Made by a program: the position numbers and the translations under genes
Notes under the pieces: generated by a model
What the model was told of the DNA's origin: nothing
The model's input: the letters and a program-made list of their open reading frames with translations, nothing else
Database searches by the model: none
DNA from: DYKG01 sp964596185
Lineage (GTDB): Bacteria > Muiribacteriota > Ozemobacteria > Ozemobacterales > Ozemobacteraceae
Length of the DNA: 64,000 nucleotides
Assembly (NCBI GenBank): GCA_964596185.1
Contig: CAZQUE010000006.1
Location: forward strand, 46,432 to 110,431
Reading direction: 5' to 3'
Shown here: in pieces, positions 42,590 to 50,656 of the stretch
Layout: each line of letters starts with the position of its first letter
Position numbering within the stretch: the first letter of the stretch is position 1

Positions 42590-43201
42590 ATGGTTGAAAA
42601 AAACTTGCCCAATGTTAACAGACGCGTTTCGTTCTCATCCGGTCACATCCCTGAGCTTCTCAAAAAGCTTGAAAACTTTCTTGGAGTTGCCTTGTCATTA
42701 CGTTCGACAACCGGAGAAGTCGTCTGCAAAACCGACTATTTTAACGGACCATGTTCAATCATCAGAGGAACTGAACGCGGCAGAATAAGATGTCGCAAGA
42801 CCTACAAGAACATAGAAGATCGCCTTTTAAGAAGAAAAAAGCCATTTGTAAACGTCTGTTATGCCGGTTTTTTAATTTTTGCCGTTCCTCTTGAATTCAG
42901 GGGTGAAATGGTTGGTACTCTTCTTGGTTCGCAGATTCTTCCGCTGGAACGTGATCGCACATTCAGCCTTGAAGCTCTTTTTGGGCATACTGCCGCCGCC
43001 GTAGGTCTTACCAGAACTGAAGAATTTTACAAAACATTCGATCGCGTAAAAACCCTCAGGCCTGATCTGCAGAGAATCACCTTTCTTCAATATCTTGAAG
43101 AAATCGGCGAAAATTTTATCAGTATGGCTTTTGCCGACAAGAGTTGGGAAATGTTTCTCAAGGAAATGCAGGTATCTACTCCCCAATTTGGCAGGTTTTA
43201 A
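42590..43201 (+). CDS. Stand-alone PocR-type ligand-sensing protein
   Basis: The 203-residue protein matches the PocR sensory domain: a central Y-F-N-G-P-C, then R-G-T-E-R-G-R-I-R-C, N-V-C-Y-A-G-F-L-I-F-A-V-P, and E-M-V-G-T-L-L-G-S-Q. PocR domains usually sit on an AraC-type regulator or a histidine kinase and bind small organic molecules. Here no output domain follows, and the protein ends after a helical segment. It lies 26 bases after ptb and before the amidohydrolase, so it may sense a metabolite of that pathway. How it signals is open. Confidence 0.75.
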   Translation: MVEKNLPNVNRRVSFSSGHIPELLKKLENFLGVALSLRSTTGEVVCKTDYFNGPCSIIRGTERGRIRCRKTYKNIEDRLLRRKKPFVNVCYAGFLIFAVPLEFRGEMVGTLLGSQILPLERDRTFSLEALFGHTAAAVGLTRTEEFYKTFDRVKTLRPDLQRITFLQYLEEIGENFISMAFADKSWEMFLKEMQVSTPQFGRF

Positions 43202-43208
43202 AGTTTAA

Positions 43209-44453
43209 ATGCTGAAACTTTTTCGCAACGGGAATCTACTGCAGCCAGATCTTTCATTCAAGAAAGCAAGTCTGGTGATTCAGGACGATCTGGTTTACGA
43301 CATCCTCGAACCCGATCAAATGCCGCTAAAGCCGATTGACACAGAAATAGACCTTGATGGTCAGTTTGTTTTTCCCGGCTTGATCAATGGACATGATCAT
43401 CTGGTGGACACATGCTGGACCGGTCTTGGCGAAGCTCCAGCCGAAAACTGGTTTGAATGGGACGCATCTGCCAAAATCAGTCCGGAATATAAAGACATGC
43501 AGCGGCTCTCGGTCGCCGACCTTTACATTCTCGGCATGTATAAGAACGTCCTTTCAGGAGCAACAACTGTCGTAGACCACTTTCCCGCAGAGATCTCGCA
43601 AACATTTTACCAGCATCCCCTGACATCTTTGCTCGAGCATCTTTATCTGGCTCATTCCGTTTCTTCCAAACAGCTACATTGGGGCAGAAATATCGTCGAA
43701 GAATACAAGGGTTCGCGGGGAGTCATTCCTTTCGTCATTCACATGGGGCAAGGCAAAGACAAGGAGATCCGGGAAGAACTCGAGGCTCTGAATCGTCTTG
43801 GAGCTCTTGAGTCAAACACCGTCCTGGTTGATTGCTGCCATCTAAATCAGACTGACCTTCAACTTGTCGCAGCAAAAGGGTCTTCGATCGTGTGGCTTCC
43901 GGTTGCCAGCGAACGGATTTTTGGCTTCCAGCCGGATTTGCGCAGCATACTTGAACTGAAAATTCCTTTTTGTATCGGTACCGATAGTTCAATTACCGGA
44001 TCCGGGGGAATGCTCGGGGAACTTAAAAAAGCATTAAAGTTTTCGCAAGAAAATCTTGAAGGGAAACTCAGCGCAAGAGATCTGGTAAAATCTGCAACGA
44101 TCGACGCGGCAAAAATATTTGGCATTGAAAAGCTGGTCGGAACAATTCAAGCGGGTAAAAGGGCAGATCTGATTGTATTTAGATGCGACGATGATCATCC
44201 TGACCCTTTCAAATATTTCATTGAAATGAAGCCAGAACATTTTTCAATCGTCTGTCATCGTGGCTCGATGATTGTTGGAAACGATGAATTCAGAAAAGTT
44301 TCAGCAATTGATTTCAGCCAGTATTCTGAAGTCAGAGTAAATAATTCTTCGAAAATTCTTTTCGGGCACCCGGTGCAATTGCTTGAACGAATAAGCCACA
44401 AACTGGGCCGGCAGATCAATTTTTCATTTTTTCCGGTTCAATCAGAAGACTGA
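43209..44453 (+). CDS. Amidohydrolase-family metal-dependent hydrolase
   Basis: The 414-residue protein fits the ATZ/TRZ and SsnA-type amidohydrolases: a small beta-sandwich start, F-P-G-L-I-N-G-H-D-H-L (HxH metal ligands), a central I-H-M-G-Q-G in the place of the third histidine, D-C-C-H-L-N, and I-G-T-D-S-S with the metal-binding Asp, then a T-I-Q-A-G-K-R-A-D-L-I-V-F end. It probably removes an amino or chloro group from a purine, pyrimidine or related ring. It begins seven bases after the PocR gene and shares the operon. Confidence 0.83.
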   Translation: MLKLFRNGNLLQPDLSFKKASLVIQDDLVYDILEPDQMPLKPIDTEIDLDGQFVFPGLINGHDHLVDTCWTGLGEAPAENWFEWDASAKISPEYKDMQRLSVADLYILGMYKNVLSGATTVVDHFPAEISQTFYQHPLTSLLEHLYLAHSVSSKQLHWGRNIVEEYKGSRGVIPFVIHMGQGKDKEIREELEALNRLGALESNTVLVDCCHLNQTDLQLVAAKGSSIVWLPVASERIFGFQPDLRSILELKIPFCIGTDSSITGSGGMLGELKKALKFSQENLEGKLSARDLVKSATIDAAKIFGIEKLVGTIQAGKRADLIVFRCDDDHPDPFKYFIEMKPEHFSIVCHRGSMIVGNDEFRKVSAIDFSQYSEVRVNNSSKILFGHPVQLLERISHKLGRQINFSFFPVQSED

Positions 44454-44531
44454 TTTTTCTCGGTTCAAGCTTGAATTTATCGGCTCCAGCTGTTATCATT
44501 TCCATAATAATCGCCTTGAAAGCCAGAAAAA

Positions 44532-45125
44532 ATGAATATTGAGTTTTTTAAACCCGATTTGCGTTTTTATTTCAGTTTTCAGTGCCCGTATTCATACATG
44601 GCCTGGGAAATCCTGAAAAAGTTGTTGAAAAATTCTCCGAATACCATAGCACCAATCGAAGTTGGTCTTTTTCCGACCGGAACGACCAAGTTTCACTTTC
44701 GCGAAATCTGGGGCGAACCTCGCTGGAACAGGTTGATTGAAGATGCAGCCAAACTAGGTATCAGGATAAATGCGCCCAGCAAGTATGTCTCTGCGCTCAA
44801 TGCCTCCAGAGCGATCATGGCCTACGGCAAGGCCAACGCTGAAGACTACATAACCAGCGTTTTTAGAGCCGTTTTTCTGACCAGAACCGATATCTCCCTG
44901 CCAAATTCACTGAGAATGCACCTGCAATCGGAAGGCCTGGATTCTTCAGTTTTCGCTGCGGCAATCGAAGATGCCTCAACTGAAAAACTGGCCAGGGAAC
45001 AACAATTGTTCTGGGGATCACGCCGACTTCGTGAAGTTCCGGTATTGGAATATGCTGATGAGCGATATTCCGGTTACATGGAACAATCTGGACTTGAACG
45101 CTATCTCAGAGCGATTTTAGACTAA
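44532..45125 (+). CDS. DsbA-fold/2-hydroxychromene isomerase-like protein
   Basis: The 197-residue protein begins with F-Y-F-S-F-Q-C-P-Y-S-Y-M-A-W, the S/C-P-Y-S-Y start of the DsbA/HCCA-isomerase/GST-kappa group. A helical middle follows, then E-V-P-V-L-E-Y-A-D, the cis-Pro region of the fold, and G-L-E-R-Y-L at the end. It lacks a C-x-x-C pair, so thiol oxidation is unlikely and glutathione- or CoA-linked isomerisation or detoxification is possible. It has no signal peptide. It lies four bases before the NUDIX gene. Confidence 0.72.
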   Translation: MNIEFFKPDLRFYFSFQCPYSYMAWEILKKLLKNSPNTIAPIEVGLFPTGTTKFHFREIWGEPRWNRLIEDAAKLGIRINAPSKYVSALNASRAIMAYGKANAEDYITSVFRAVFLTRTDISLPNSLRMHLQSEGLDSSVFAAAIEDASTEKLAREQQLFWGSRRLREVPVLEYADERYSGYMEQSGLERYLRAILD

Positions 45126-45129
45126 GCAA

Positions 45130-45777
45130 ATGAATTACACCTATGAGTATCCCAGACCTTCGCTAACGTTAGACGCGGTAGTTCTTCGCACTCCTGAACT
45201 TAAATACCCAGAAATTCTTTTGATAAAGCGGGGCCGTGAGCCTTTTGCCGGCAAGTGGGCACTGCCCGGCGGATTCATGGAAATGCAGGAGAAACCCTTG
45301 ATAGGCGCAGCCAGAGAGCTGAATGAAGAAACCGGCCTGATCGAACTACCACTTAAACCGCTTTTTACCTGCGGCGAGCCTGGCCGAGACCCACGTGGCC
45401 GAACAATTACCATGGTATTCGGTTGTCTTATAAGAGATGCCGAAAAACCTCCTCTTGGTAGCGATGACGCCGCAGAAGCCGCATGGTTTTCATTGAAAAA
45501 ACTTCCTGATTTAGCTTTTGACCACAAGCGGGTTATTGCTCAAATCGAGAACAATCTGGTCTGGCAGACTCGCACTTCCATTATCGGCAAAGATGTTTTT
45601 CATGGCGTTGCCTCACAAAAGGAGATTGTCAGACTTCATCAGGCAATATGCCCTGATCAAGGTTCTGGAGTTATCTCTCGTGCGGAGAATCTGGGATTAC
45701 TGACCTGCAAAGATGGGATTTGTGACTATATTGCCGCGGTGCCATTAGGTCCCGACTGGCACCCCACGGTCTGGTAA
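45130..45777 (+). CDS. NUDIX hydrolase
   Basis: A perfect NUDIX box is present: G-F-M-E-M-Q-E, seven residues, then R-E-L-N-E-E-T-G-L (about 56-78). A preceding LLIKRGREPFAGKWALPG is typical of ADP-ribose or ADP-sugar pyrophosphatases and of NrtR-type proteins, but no C-terminal winged-helix is obvious. The last 65 residues carry cysteines at C-P-D and T-C-K-D-G-I-C-D with no clear domain. It shares its stop TAA with the ATG of the permease gene, so it is translated with the ABC exporter. Confidence 0.85.
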   Translation: MNYTYEYPRPSLTLDAVVLRTPELKYPEILLIKRGREPFAGKWALPGGFMEMQEKPLIGAARELNEETGLIELPLKPLFTCGEPGRDPRGRTITMVFGCLIRDAEKPPLGSDDAAEAAWFSLKKLPDLAFDHKRVIAQIENNLVWQTRTSIIGKDVFHGVASQKEIVRLHQAICPDQGSGVISRAENLGLLTCKDGICDYIAAVPLGPDWHPTVW

Positions 45778-47492
45778 TGAATTCTTTTTCTCTGCTAAAA
45801 CCCGCTTTCAAAAAAATCAGGCGGGTTTTTTCTGTCCGCAGCCGCTTCGTTCTCTGGTTGCTGGTATTCGGTTCCCTGATTGTTTCCGGGGTAATTTACT
45901 ATGGGCTTTATCGCTTTCTTGAATATGTCGGACGAGCGCCGATGCTTGGCGATTATTTTGGCCCGCTGATTGGTGGCCTGCTGGTATCAAAATTGATGGA
46001 GATGCTTTTGCTGACCCTATTTTTCATGGTGCTTTTCAGCAGCATAATTTCAGCCCTTTCGGCCTTTTTTCTCAACGAGGAGCTTCCGGTGCTTATGGCA
46101 TCGCCCCAGCCGATAGGCAGGGTTTTCAGATCGAGATTTCTGATGATGACCATGGAAAGTTCCTGGATGGTAATAGCCTTTTTTCTTCCGGCTCTCCTGG
46201 CTTTTGCAACCGCGCTGAAAGCCAGTTTAACCGCATATCTGATTTATCCTCTATTTTTGGGAATTTTTATCCTGCTTCCCAATGTTTGCGGAGCCTTCTT
46301 TGCATTACTGCTCGGTAGTTTTTTCCCGATCCGTCAGATGCGGAAAATTTTCCAGTTCTTATCAATAATTGTCTTGACCAGCCTGATATTTTTTCTACGT
46401 TCACTCGAGGCCGAAAAGCTTTTGAACCCAAGCTACTTCAAAGATGTATCCCAGTATATTCTCAGTCTACAGGTTCCTTTGCTTGAATTTTCACCATCAT
46501 CATGGCTGCACAAGGCAACGATGAGTCTTTTTCGCGGCGAAATGCTTGAGTCGATAAATCATATTCTACCTTTGCTTGGTTTAACGCTTGGCGGACTGGC
46601 AGTATTAAACATTTTTTCGGTGAAGTTTTACCGCAGCAGCTGGCAAAAATCAATGGAGGCGGTTGAAAATCAGGTTCTTGGACTTGAATGGATGCGCTCA
46701 GTTTTAATCTTTCCTCTACGCTATTTTGATCCAGCTTTCAGAGTCATCGCCACAAAAGAAATCACCACCTTTCTAAGGGATCCGGCTATTTTTTCCCAGA
46801 TTTTCATGATGGCTGCGATAGTCTTTGTTTATGGTTACAACCTCTCGATTCTCCCTTTAAAGGACATTCCGACATTGTACAGCGGAGAAATAAACGACTC
46901 GCTGGTATTTCTCAACGGTCCTTTCATCGGCTTCATCCTTGCCTCGATAGGCATGCGCTTCGTTTATCCGTCGATCAGCATGGAAGGCCGGGCATTTTGG
47001 GCGGTAAAATCTTCCCCGGTGCGTCCTGGCAAAATCTTGTTTATAAAATTCAGCATTTATCTTTTGCCAATGATGGTTCTGGGAATATTACTCTGTGCGG
47101 TAACCAATTCCATTTTTCAGGTGACTTCGCCAGTACTTTTCTGGATGAGCTTCATCAACGTCGGCTTGATTGCGCTGGTTGTAACCGCGCTGGCAATTGG
47201 AGTGGGGAGTGTTTATGCTGATTTCGATGCAGATTCGCCGCTAAAGATTGCCGGTTCTTATGGGGGTTTCATCTATATGGTTCTTTCAGGGCTTTTCATA
47301 ATAAATCTTCTTTCATTAGAAGCCTATCCAATGTACCGGTTCTTTTTTCAACGATTTGTTCCGGTCAGCAGGTTTTCAGCCATTTTTCTGGTCGGCGTAT
47401 GTGCCAGTCTTCTTCTGGCGTGCACCACGGCCTGGGTATATATTCCGTTCAGAAAGGGTCTCGAAGTAATCGACAATTATGAACCAGAATAA
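45777..47492 (+). CDS. ABC exporter permease, large multi-helix
   Basis: The 571-residue membrane protein has about 10-12 helices. Runs are visible at 25-45, 60-95, 118-165, 195-210, 260-275, 345-365, 400-430, 445-475, 490-510 and 535-555. No signature beyond the general ABC-2/'putative ABC exporter' group is evident. It overlaps the ATPase gene by 14 bases, which makes the pair one transporter. The substrate is unknown; small signalling or antibiotic-like molecules are typical of this group. Confidence 0.78.
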   Translation: MNSFSLLKPAFKKIRRVFSVRSRFVLWLLVFGSLIVSGVIYYGLYRFLEYVGRAPMLGDYFGPLIGGLLVSKLMEMLLLTLFFMVLFSSIISALSAFFLNEELPVLMASPQPIGRVFRSRFLMMTMESSWMVIAFFLPALLAFATALKASLTAYLIYPLFLGIFILLPNVCGAFFALLLGSFFPIRQMRKIFQFLSIIVLTSLIFFLRSLEAEKLLNPSYFKDVSQYILSLQVPLLEFSPSSWLHKATMSLFRGEMLESINHILPLLGLTLGGLAVLNIFSVKFYRSSWQKSMEAVENQVLGLEWMRSVLIFPLRYFDPAFRVIATKEITTFLRDPAIFSQIFMMAAIVFVYGYNLSILPLKDIPTLYSGEINDSLVFLNGPFIGFILASIGMRFVYPSISMEGRAFWAVKSSPVRPGKILFIKFSIYLLPMMVLGILLCAVTNSIFQVTSPVLFWMSFINVGLIALVVTALAIGVGSVYADFDADSPLKIAGSYGGFIYMVLSGLFIINLLSLEAYPMYRFFFQRFVPVSRFSAIFLVGVCASLLLACTTAWVYIPFRKGLEVIDNYEPE

Positions 47493-48258
47493 TCAGGTAA
47501 TTGAATTTTCGCAGATAAAAAAATTCTATGGCGAGTTTCAAGCCGTAAAGAATATTGATCTAAGCATAAAGCGCGGCGAGCTGTTTGGATTTCTTGGACC
47601 AAACGGAGCCGGAAAAACAACGATGATCAGGATACTGACAGGGATTATCAAGCCCACTTCTGGGCGGGTATTGATCGGCGGCCATGATTTGTATGAAGAA
47701 CCTGAAAAGGCCAAGAGATTGATTGGCTTCGTTCCAGATCGACCATACCTTTACGAAAAATTGACTCCGCTTGAGTACTTTGACTTTATGGGTGGGCTAT
47801 ACAATGTAGGAAGACAACAGGTTGCAAGTCGTGGTGAAGAAATGTTGAAACTTTTCAGTCTATGGGATCGCCGTAACGAGCTTATTGAAAGTTTCTCCCA
47901 CGGTATGAAGCAAAAAGTGGCGATGAGCGCCGCTATTTTACATGATCCAGAAATTTTTGTCGTCGATGAACCCACAGTCGGGCTTGATCCAAGAAGTGTC
48001 AGGCTGGCCAAGGATTTTTTCAAAAGTTTAATTGAAAAGGGAACGACAGTTTTTCTTACAACTCACACTCTTTCGGTTGCACAGGATCTTTGCCATCGAA
48101 TTGCCATCATTAGAAATGGCGAGATAGTCGCCCTGGGTTCGATGGAAGAATTGCAACAAAAAGCCAAACTCCCGGGAAATGATCTTGAATCGGTATTTTT
48201 GAAAATTACCGAAGAGGAACAGGAAGCCGGCGTTACGGTCGCAAATGAACAAAACTGA
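47479..48258 (+). CDS. ABC transporter ATP-binding protein
   Basis: The 259-residue ATPase contains Walker A G-P-N-G-A-G-K-T-T (about 38-46), Q-loop D-R-P near 92, signature S-H-G-M-K-Q-K-V (about 140), Walker B I-F-V-V-D-E-P-T (about 158-165) and H-loop T-H-T-L-S near 195. This is the arrangement of ABC-2 exporters. It overlaps both neighbours by 14 bases, so the permease, ATPase and EamA transporter are translated together. Confidence 0.95.
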   Translation: MNQNNQVIEFSQIKKFYGEFQAVKNIDLSIKRGELFGFLGPNGAGKTTMIRILTGIIKPTSGRVLIGGHDLYEEPEKAKRLIGFVPDRPYLYEKLTPLEYFDFMGGLYNVGRQQVASRGEEMLKLFSLWDRRNELIESFSHGMKQKVAMSAAILHDPEIFVVDEPTVGLDPRSVRLAKDFFKSLIEKGTTVFLTTHTLSVAQDLCHRIAIIRNGEIVALGSMEELQQKAKLPGNDLESVFLKITEEEQEAGVTVANEQN

Positions 48259-49171
48259 AAGTAAAGAAGATTATCAGCTGAAGCCATCTCTGGCATTTAT
48301 TATACTCCTGACCATAAATCTTTGCTGGGGGGCGTCTTATGCCGCCACAAAATATGCGCTTGAGGCCGTTCCACCAACAACCCTGGCCTTTATAAGGTTT
48401 ATCATCGGCGGATTTTTTCTTATTCTTATTCCATCAAGAAATCGGCACCCACTAACCAGAAGTGACTGGAAGGATCTTTTTTTAATCGGGTCTTTCGGAG
48501 TAGCGATTGCCTATGCCCTTTTAAACCTTGGGCTACAGATGACATCTTCGACAAAAACGGCCATTGCTGCTTCGCTGGAACCGATATTCACAATACTTCT
48601 TGCCGGGTTAATTCTTAAAGAAGCGTTAAGGTCACAGACCATCAAAGCCATGGCTGTTTCAATCGGCGGCGCCCTTTTATTGATGCTGGGGGACAAAAAT
48701 CTTGCCCAGCTTAAACATGAAATCACCGGTGGCGGCGAGTTTCTTGGCGACATTCTGGTTATCGTTTCAATTTTGCTGGCAGCACTTTATTCAATATTGA
48801 TGAAGCCTGTTGCCAAAAGAATCGGAGCCATTCGCGCCACTTCATACAGCTTTTTTATCGGCGCACTTCTCCTGCTTCCAGTGGTGTATCTGGAAATGTC
48901 GCAGCTTTGGCCAGTCAGCTTTTCTCAAAGAGCCCTGGCAGCCACAATTTTTCTTGGGGTTATCTGTAATGCTTTAGCTTTCAGTGTCTGGAACTGGATA
49001 TTGAAGCACACGGATGCAGGCACCATGGCCGTCACCTTGAATGCTCAGCCTCTCGGCGGCGTAGCAATAGGCTGGTTGTGGCTTGGAGAAACGCTGTCAA
49101 CAACCGGGGCACTCGGAGCTGGAATGATTCTTTCCGGCATCTGGATGCTACCCAGGAACAGCACGGAATAA
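48245..49171 (+). CDS. EamA/DMT-family transporter
   Basis: The 308-residue protein has ten membrane helices in two EamA halves, with the L-C-W-G-A-S-Y-A-A-T-K start of the first and a glycine-rich second half ending G-A-G-M-I-L-S-G-I. DMT transporters export amino acids, nucleotide sugars or other metabolites, and this substrate is unknown. It overlaps the ATPase gene by 14 bases and ends four bases before the sigma factor gene. Confidence 0.88.
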   Translation: MNKTESKEDYQLKPSLAFIILLTINLCWGASYAATKYALEAVPPTTLAFIRFIIGGFFLILIPSRNRHPLTRSDWKDLFLIGSFGVAIAYALLNLGLQMTSSTKTAIAASLEPIFTILLAGLILKEALRSQTIKAMAVSIGGALLLMLGDKNLAQLKHEITGGGEFLGDILVIVSILLAALYSILMKPVAKRIGAIRATSYSFFIGALLLLPVVYLEMSQLWPVSFSQRALAATIFLGVICNALAFSVWNWILKHTDAGTMAVTLNAQPLGGVAIGWLWLGETLSTTGALGAGMILSGIWMLPRNSTE

Positions 49172-49174
49172 AGC

Positions 49175-50650
49175 ATGTATTGTTACGAAGCCCACAAATG
49201 CAGCAAATATGATTGCCCGGTTCAACGCAATCAGGTAAAGCGCTGCTGGGAGTATTTGCAAAAGCTTCACGGCAAGCAGGTGACCATTGATGAGTGCCCG
49301 TTTGCCCCTTGTGAAAGCTGCAACTACCGTCTAGGCTGGGAAATTGGCCTTATCGGCGAGAGCCTTTTTCCTGACATTCCTGACCCGACCCCGGAAAGCC
49401 TGATTCCAATATTTGAAGATGAGCCTGCGGCAGCTAACAGAGTCGAAGAACCCAGCGAGAAGGCGGAGGCTGCTCCTTCAGCGACGATTGAGAGAAATAA
49501 AGAGGTTAGTGGTGAAAAGGGCGAAGAGCTGATAGAAATTAAGCCAGAAGATTTCAGCGTCGAAAACGCCGAAAATATTGGGCAACCCGGCATGCGTTTC
49601 TGTCATGAAATCCTGGACTGTCCGAATCCGAATTGCGTGGTTCGCAGACGGCAGATAATCGAATGTTACAAATTCTTCTCAAGACGCACCGCTGAAGATA
49701 AATGTAATTTAACCTGCTCGGATCGGAAATGCGCCGACTGCTTTTACAAAAAGGGTTGGGACATTGGCATACTCAATGAAAAAATGTTTGCCGACATTCT
49801 TGAAGCCCGCAAACTGAAGATTCAAAAGGCTGATAGAATCAAGAAAAACACACTTGTGGAAATCTACCTGGCCGAGCTTGCAAAAAAACCTTTGTCGAGA
49901 GAAGAAGAAATTGAGCTTGCAAAAAAAATCGTTGGGGACAGAGAGGCTTCAGAACTCTTTTTGATGGCTAATTTGAAGCTGGTTACCCGCATCGCTGGAA
50001 AATTTTCCAATCGAGGCCTCGGTTTGATGGACCTGATACAGGAAGGTAACATTGGTCTGATCAAAGCTATTTCCAAGTTCGATTTTACTCTTGGCTACCG
50101 CTTTTCAACCTATGCTGCCTACTGGATCAGATACTACATGCAAAAAGCGGTTGCCAACCAGGGCAGTAGTATTCGCATTCCATACCATCTTTTGACCGTT
50201 TCACATAAAATTAGAAGACATATTCAGGAGTTTGAATATGCAAACTACCGTAGCCCCACCCTGACAGAGCTCTCAAAAAGCCTCGGCCTGGAAGAGGAAA
50301 AAATTCTCAGTGTCATCAAGATAACCCAGGTTCCAGTCTCAATCAACGCCAAAGTCGGCGACAACGATGACGAAGATACTCTTGAATACTACCTTTCCGA
50401 TCGACAATCACTTACTCCCGAAGAAATGGCTATTGAAAATCTCAAGAACGAGGCAGTCAACAAGGCTATTGAAGAGCTTCCAGAAAGACTGGCTTATCTG
50501 GTGCGGCATTTTTATGGGTTCAGCGAAGACGAAATGAGTCTTGCCGAAATCGGCCGCAAACTTAATATTTCAAGAGAAAGAGCCCGGCAACTTTTGCGCC
50601 AGGCTCTTCAACTGTTACAGCAAAACGAATTTATCAAAAATTTTGAATGA
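49175..50650 (+). CDS. Sigma-70-family factor with two N-terminal Cys modules
   Basis: Residues about 225-491 are a group 2-type sigma factor: region 1.2-like N-T-L-V-E-I-Y-L-A-E-L, region 2 with D-L-I-Q-E-G-N-I-G-L-I-K-A and F-S-T-Y-A-A-Y-W-I-R, region 3, and region 4 with S-L-A-E-I-G-R-K-L-N-I-S-R-E-R-A-R-Q-L. Before it stand two cysteine modules (3-60 and 143-200) with identical spacing: C-x5-C-x4-C-x9-C-x16-C-x4-C-x2-C, then a G-W-(E/D)-I-G motif. An acidic linker separates them. Such modules could bind Zn or Fe-S and tune the factor to redox or metal state. The gene is the last of the NUDIX-ABC-EamA operon. Confidence 0.92.
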   Translation: MYCYEAHKCSKYDCPVQRNQVKRCWEYLQKLHGKQVTIDECPFAPCESCNYRLGWEIGLIGESLFPDIPDPTPESLIPIFEDEPAAANRVEEPSEKAEAAPSATIERNKEVSGEKGEELIEIKPEDFSVENAENIGQPGMRFCHEILDCPNPNCVVRRRQIIECYKFFSRRTAEDKCNLTCSDRKCADCFYKKGWDIGILNEKMFADILEARKLKIQKADRIKKNTLVEIYLAELAKKPLSREEEIELAKKIVGDREASELFLMANLKLVTRIAGKFSNRGLGLMDLIQEGNIGLIKAISKFDFTLGYRFSTYAAYWIRYYMQKAVANQGSSIRIPYHLLTVSHKIRRHIQEFEYANYRSPTLTELSKSLGLEEEKILSVIKITQVPVSINAKVGDNDDEDTLEYYLSDRQSLTPEEMAIENLKNEAVNKAIEELPERLAYLVRHFYGFSEDEMSLAEIGRKLNISRERARQLLRQALQLLQQNEFIKNFE

Positions 50651-50656
50651 GAACAA

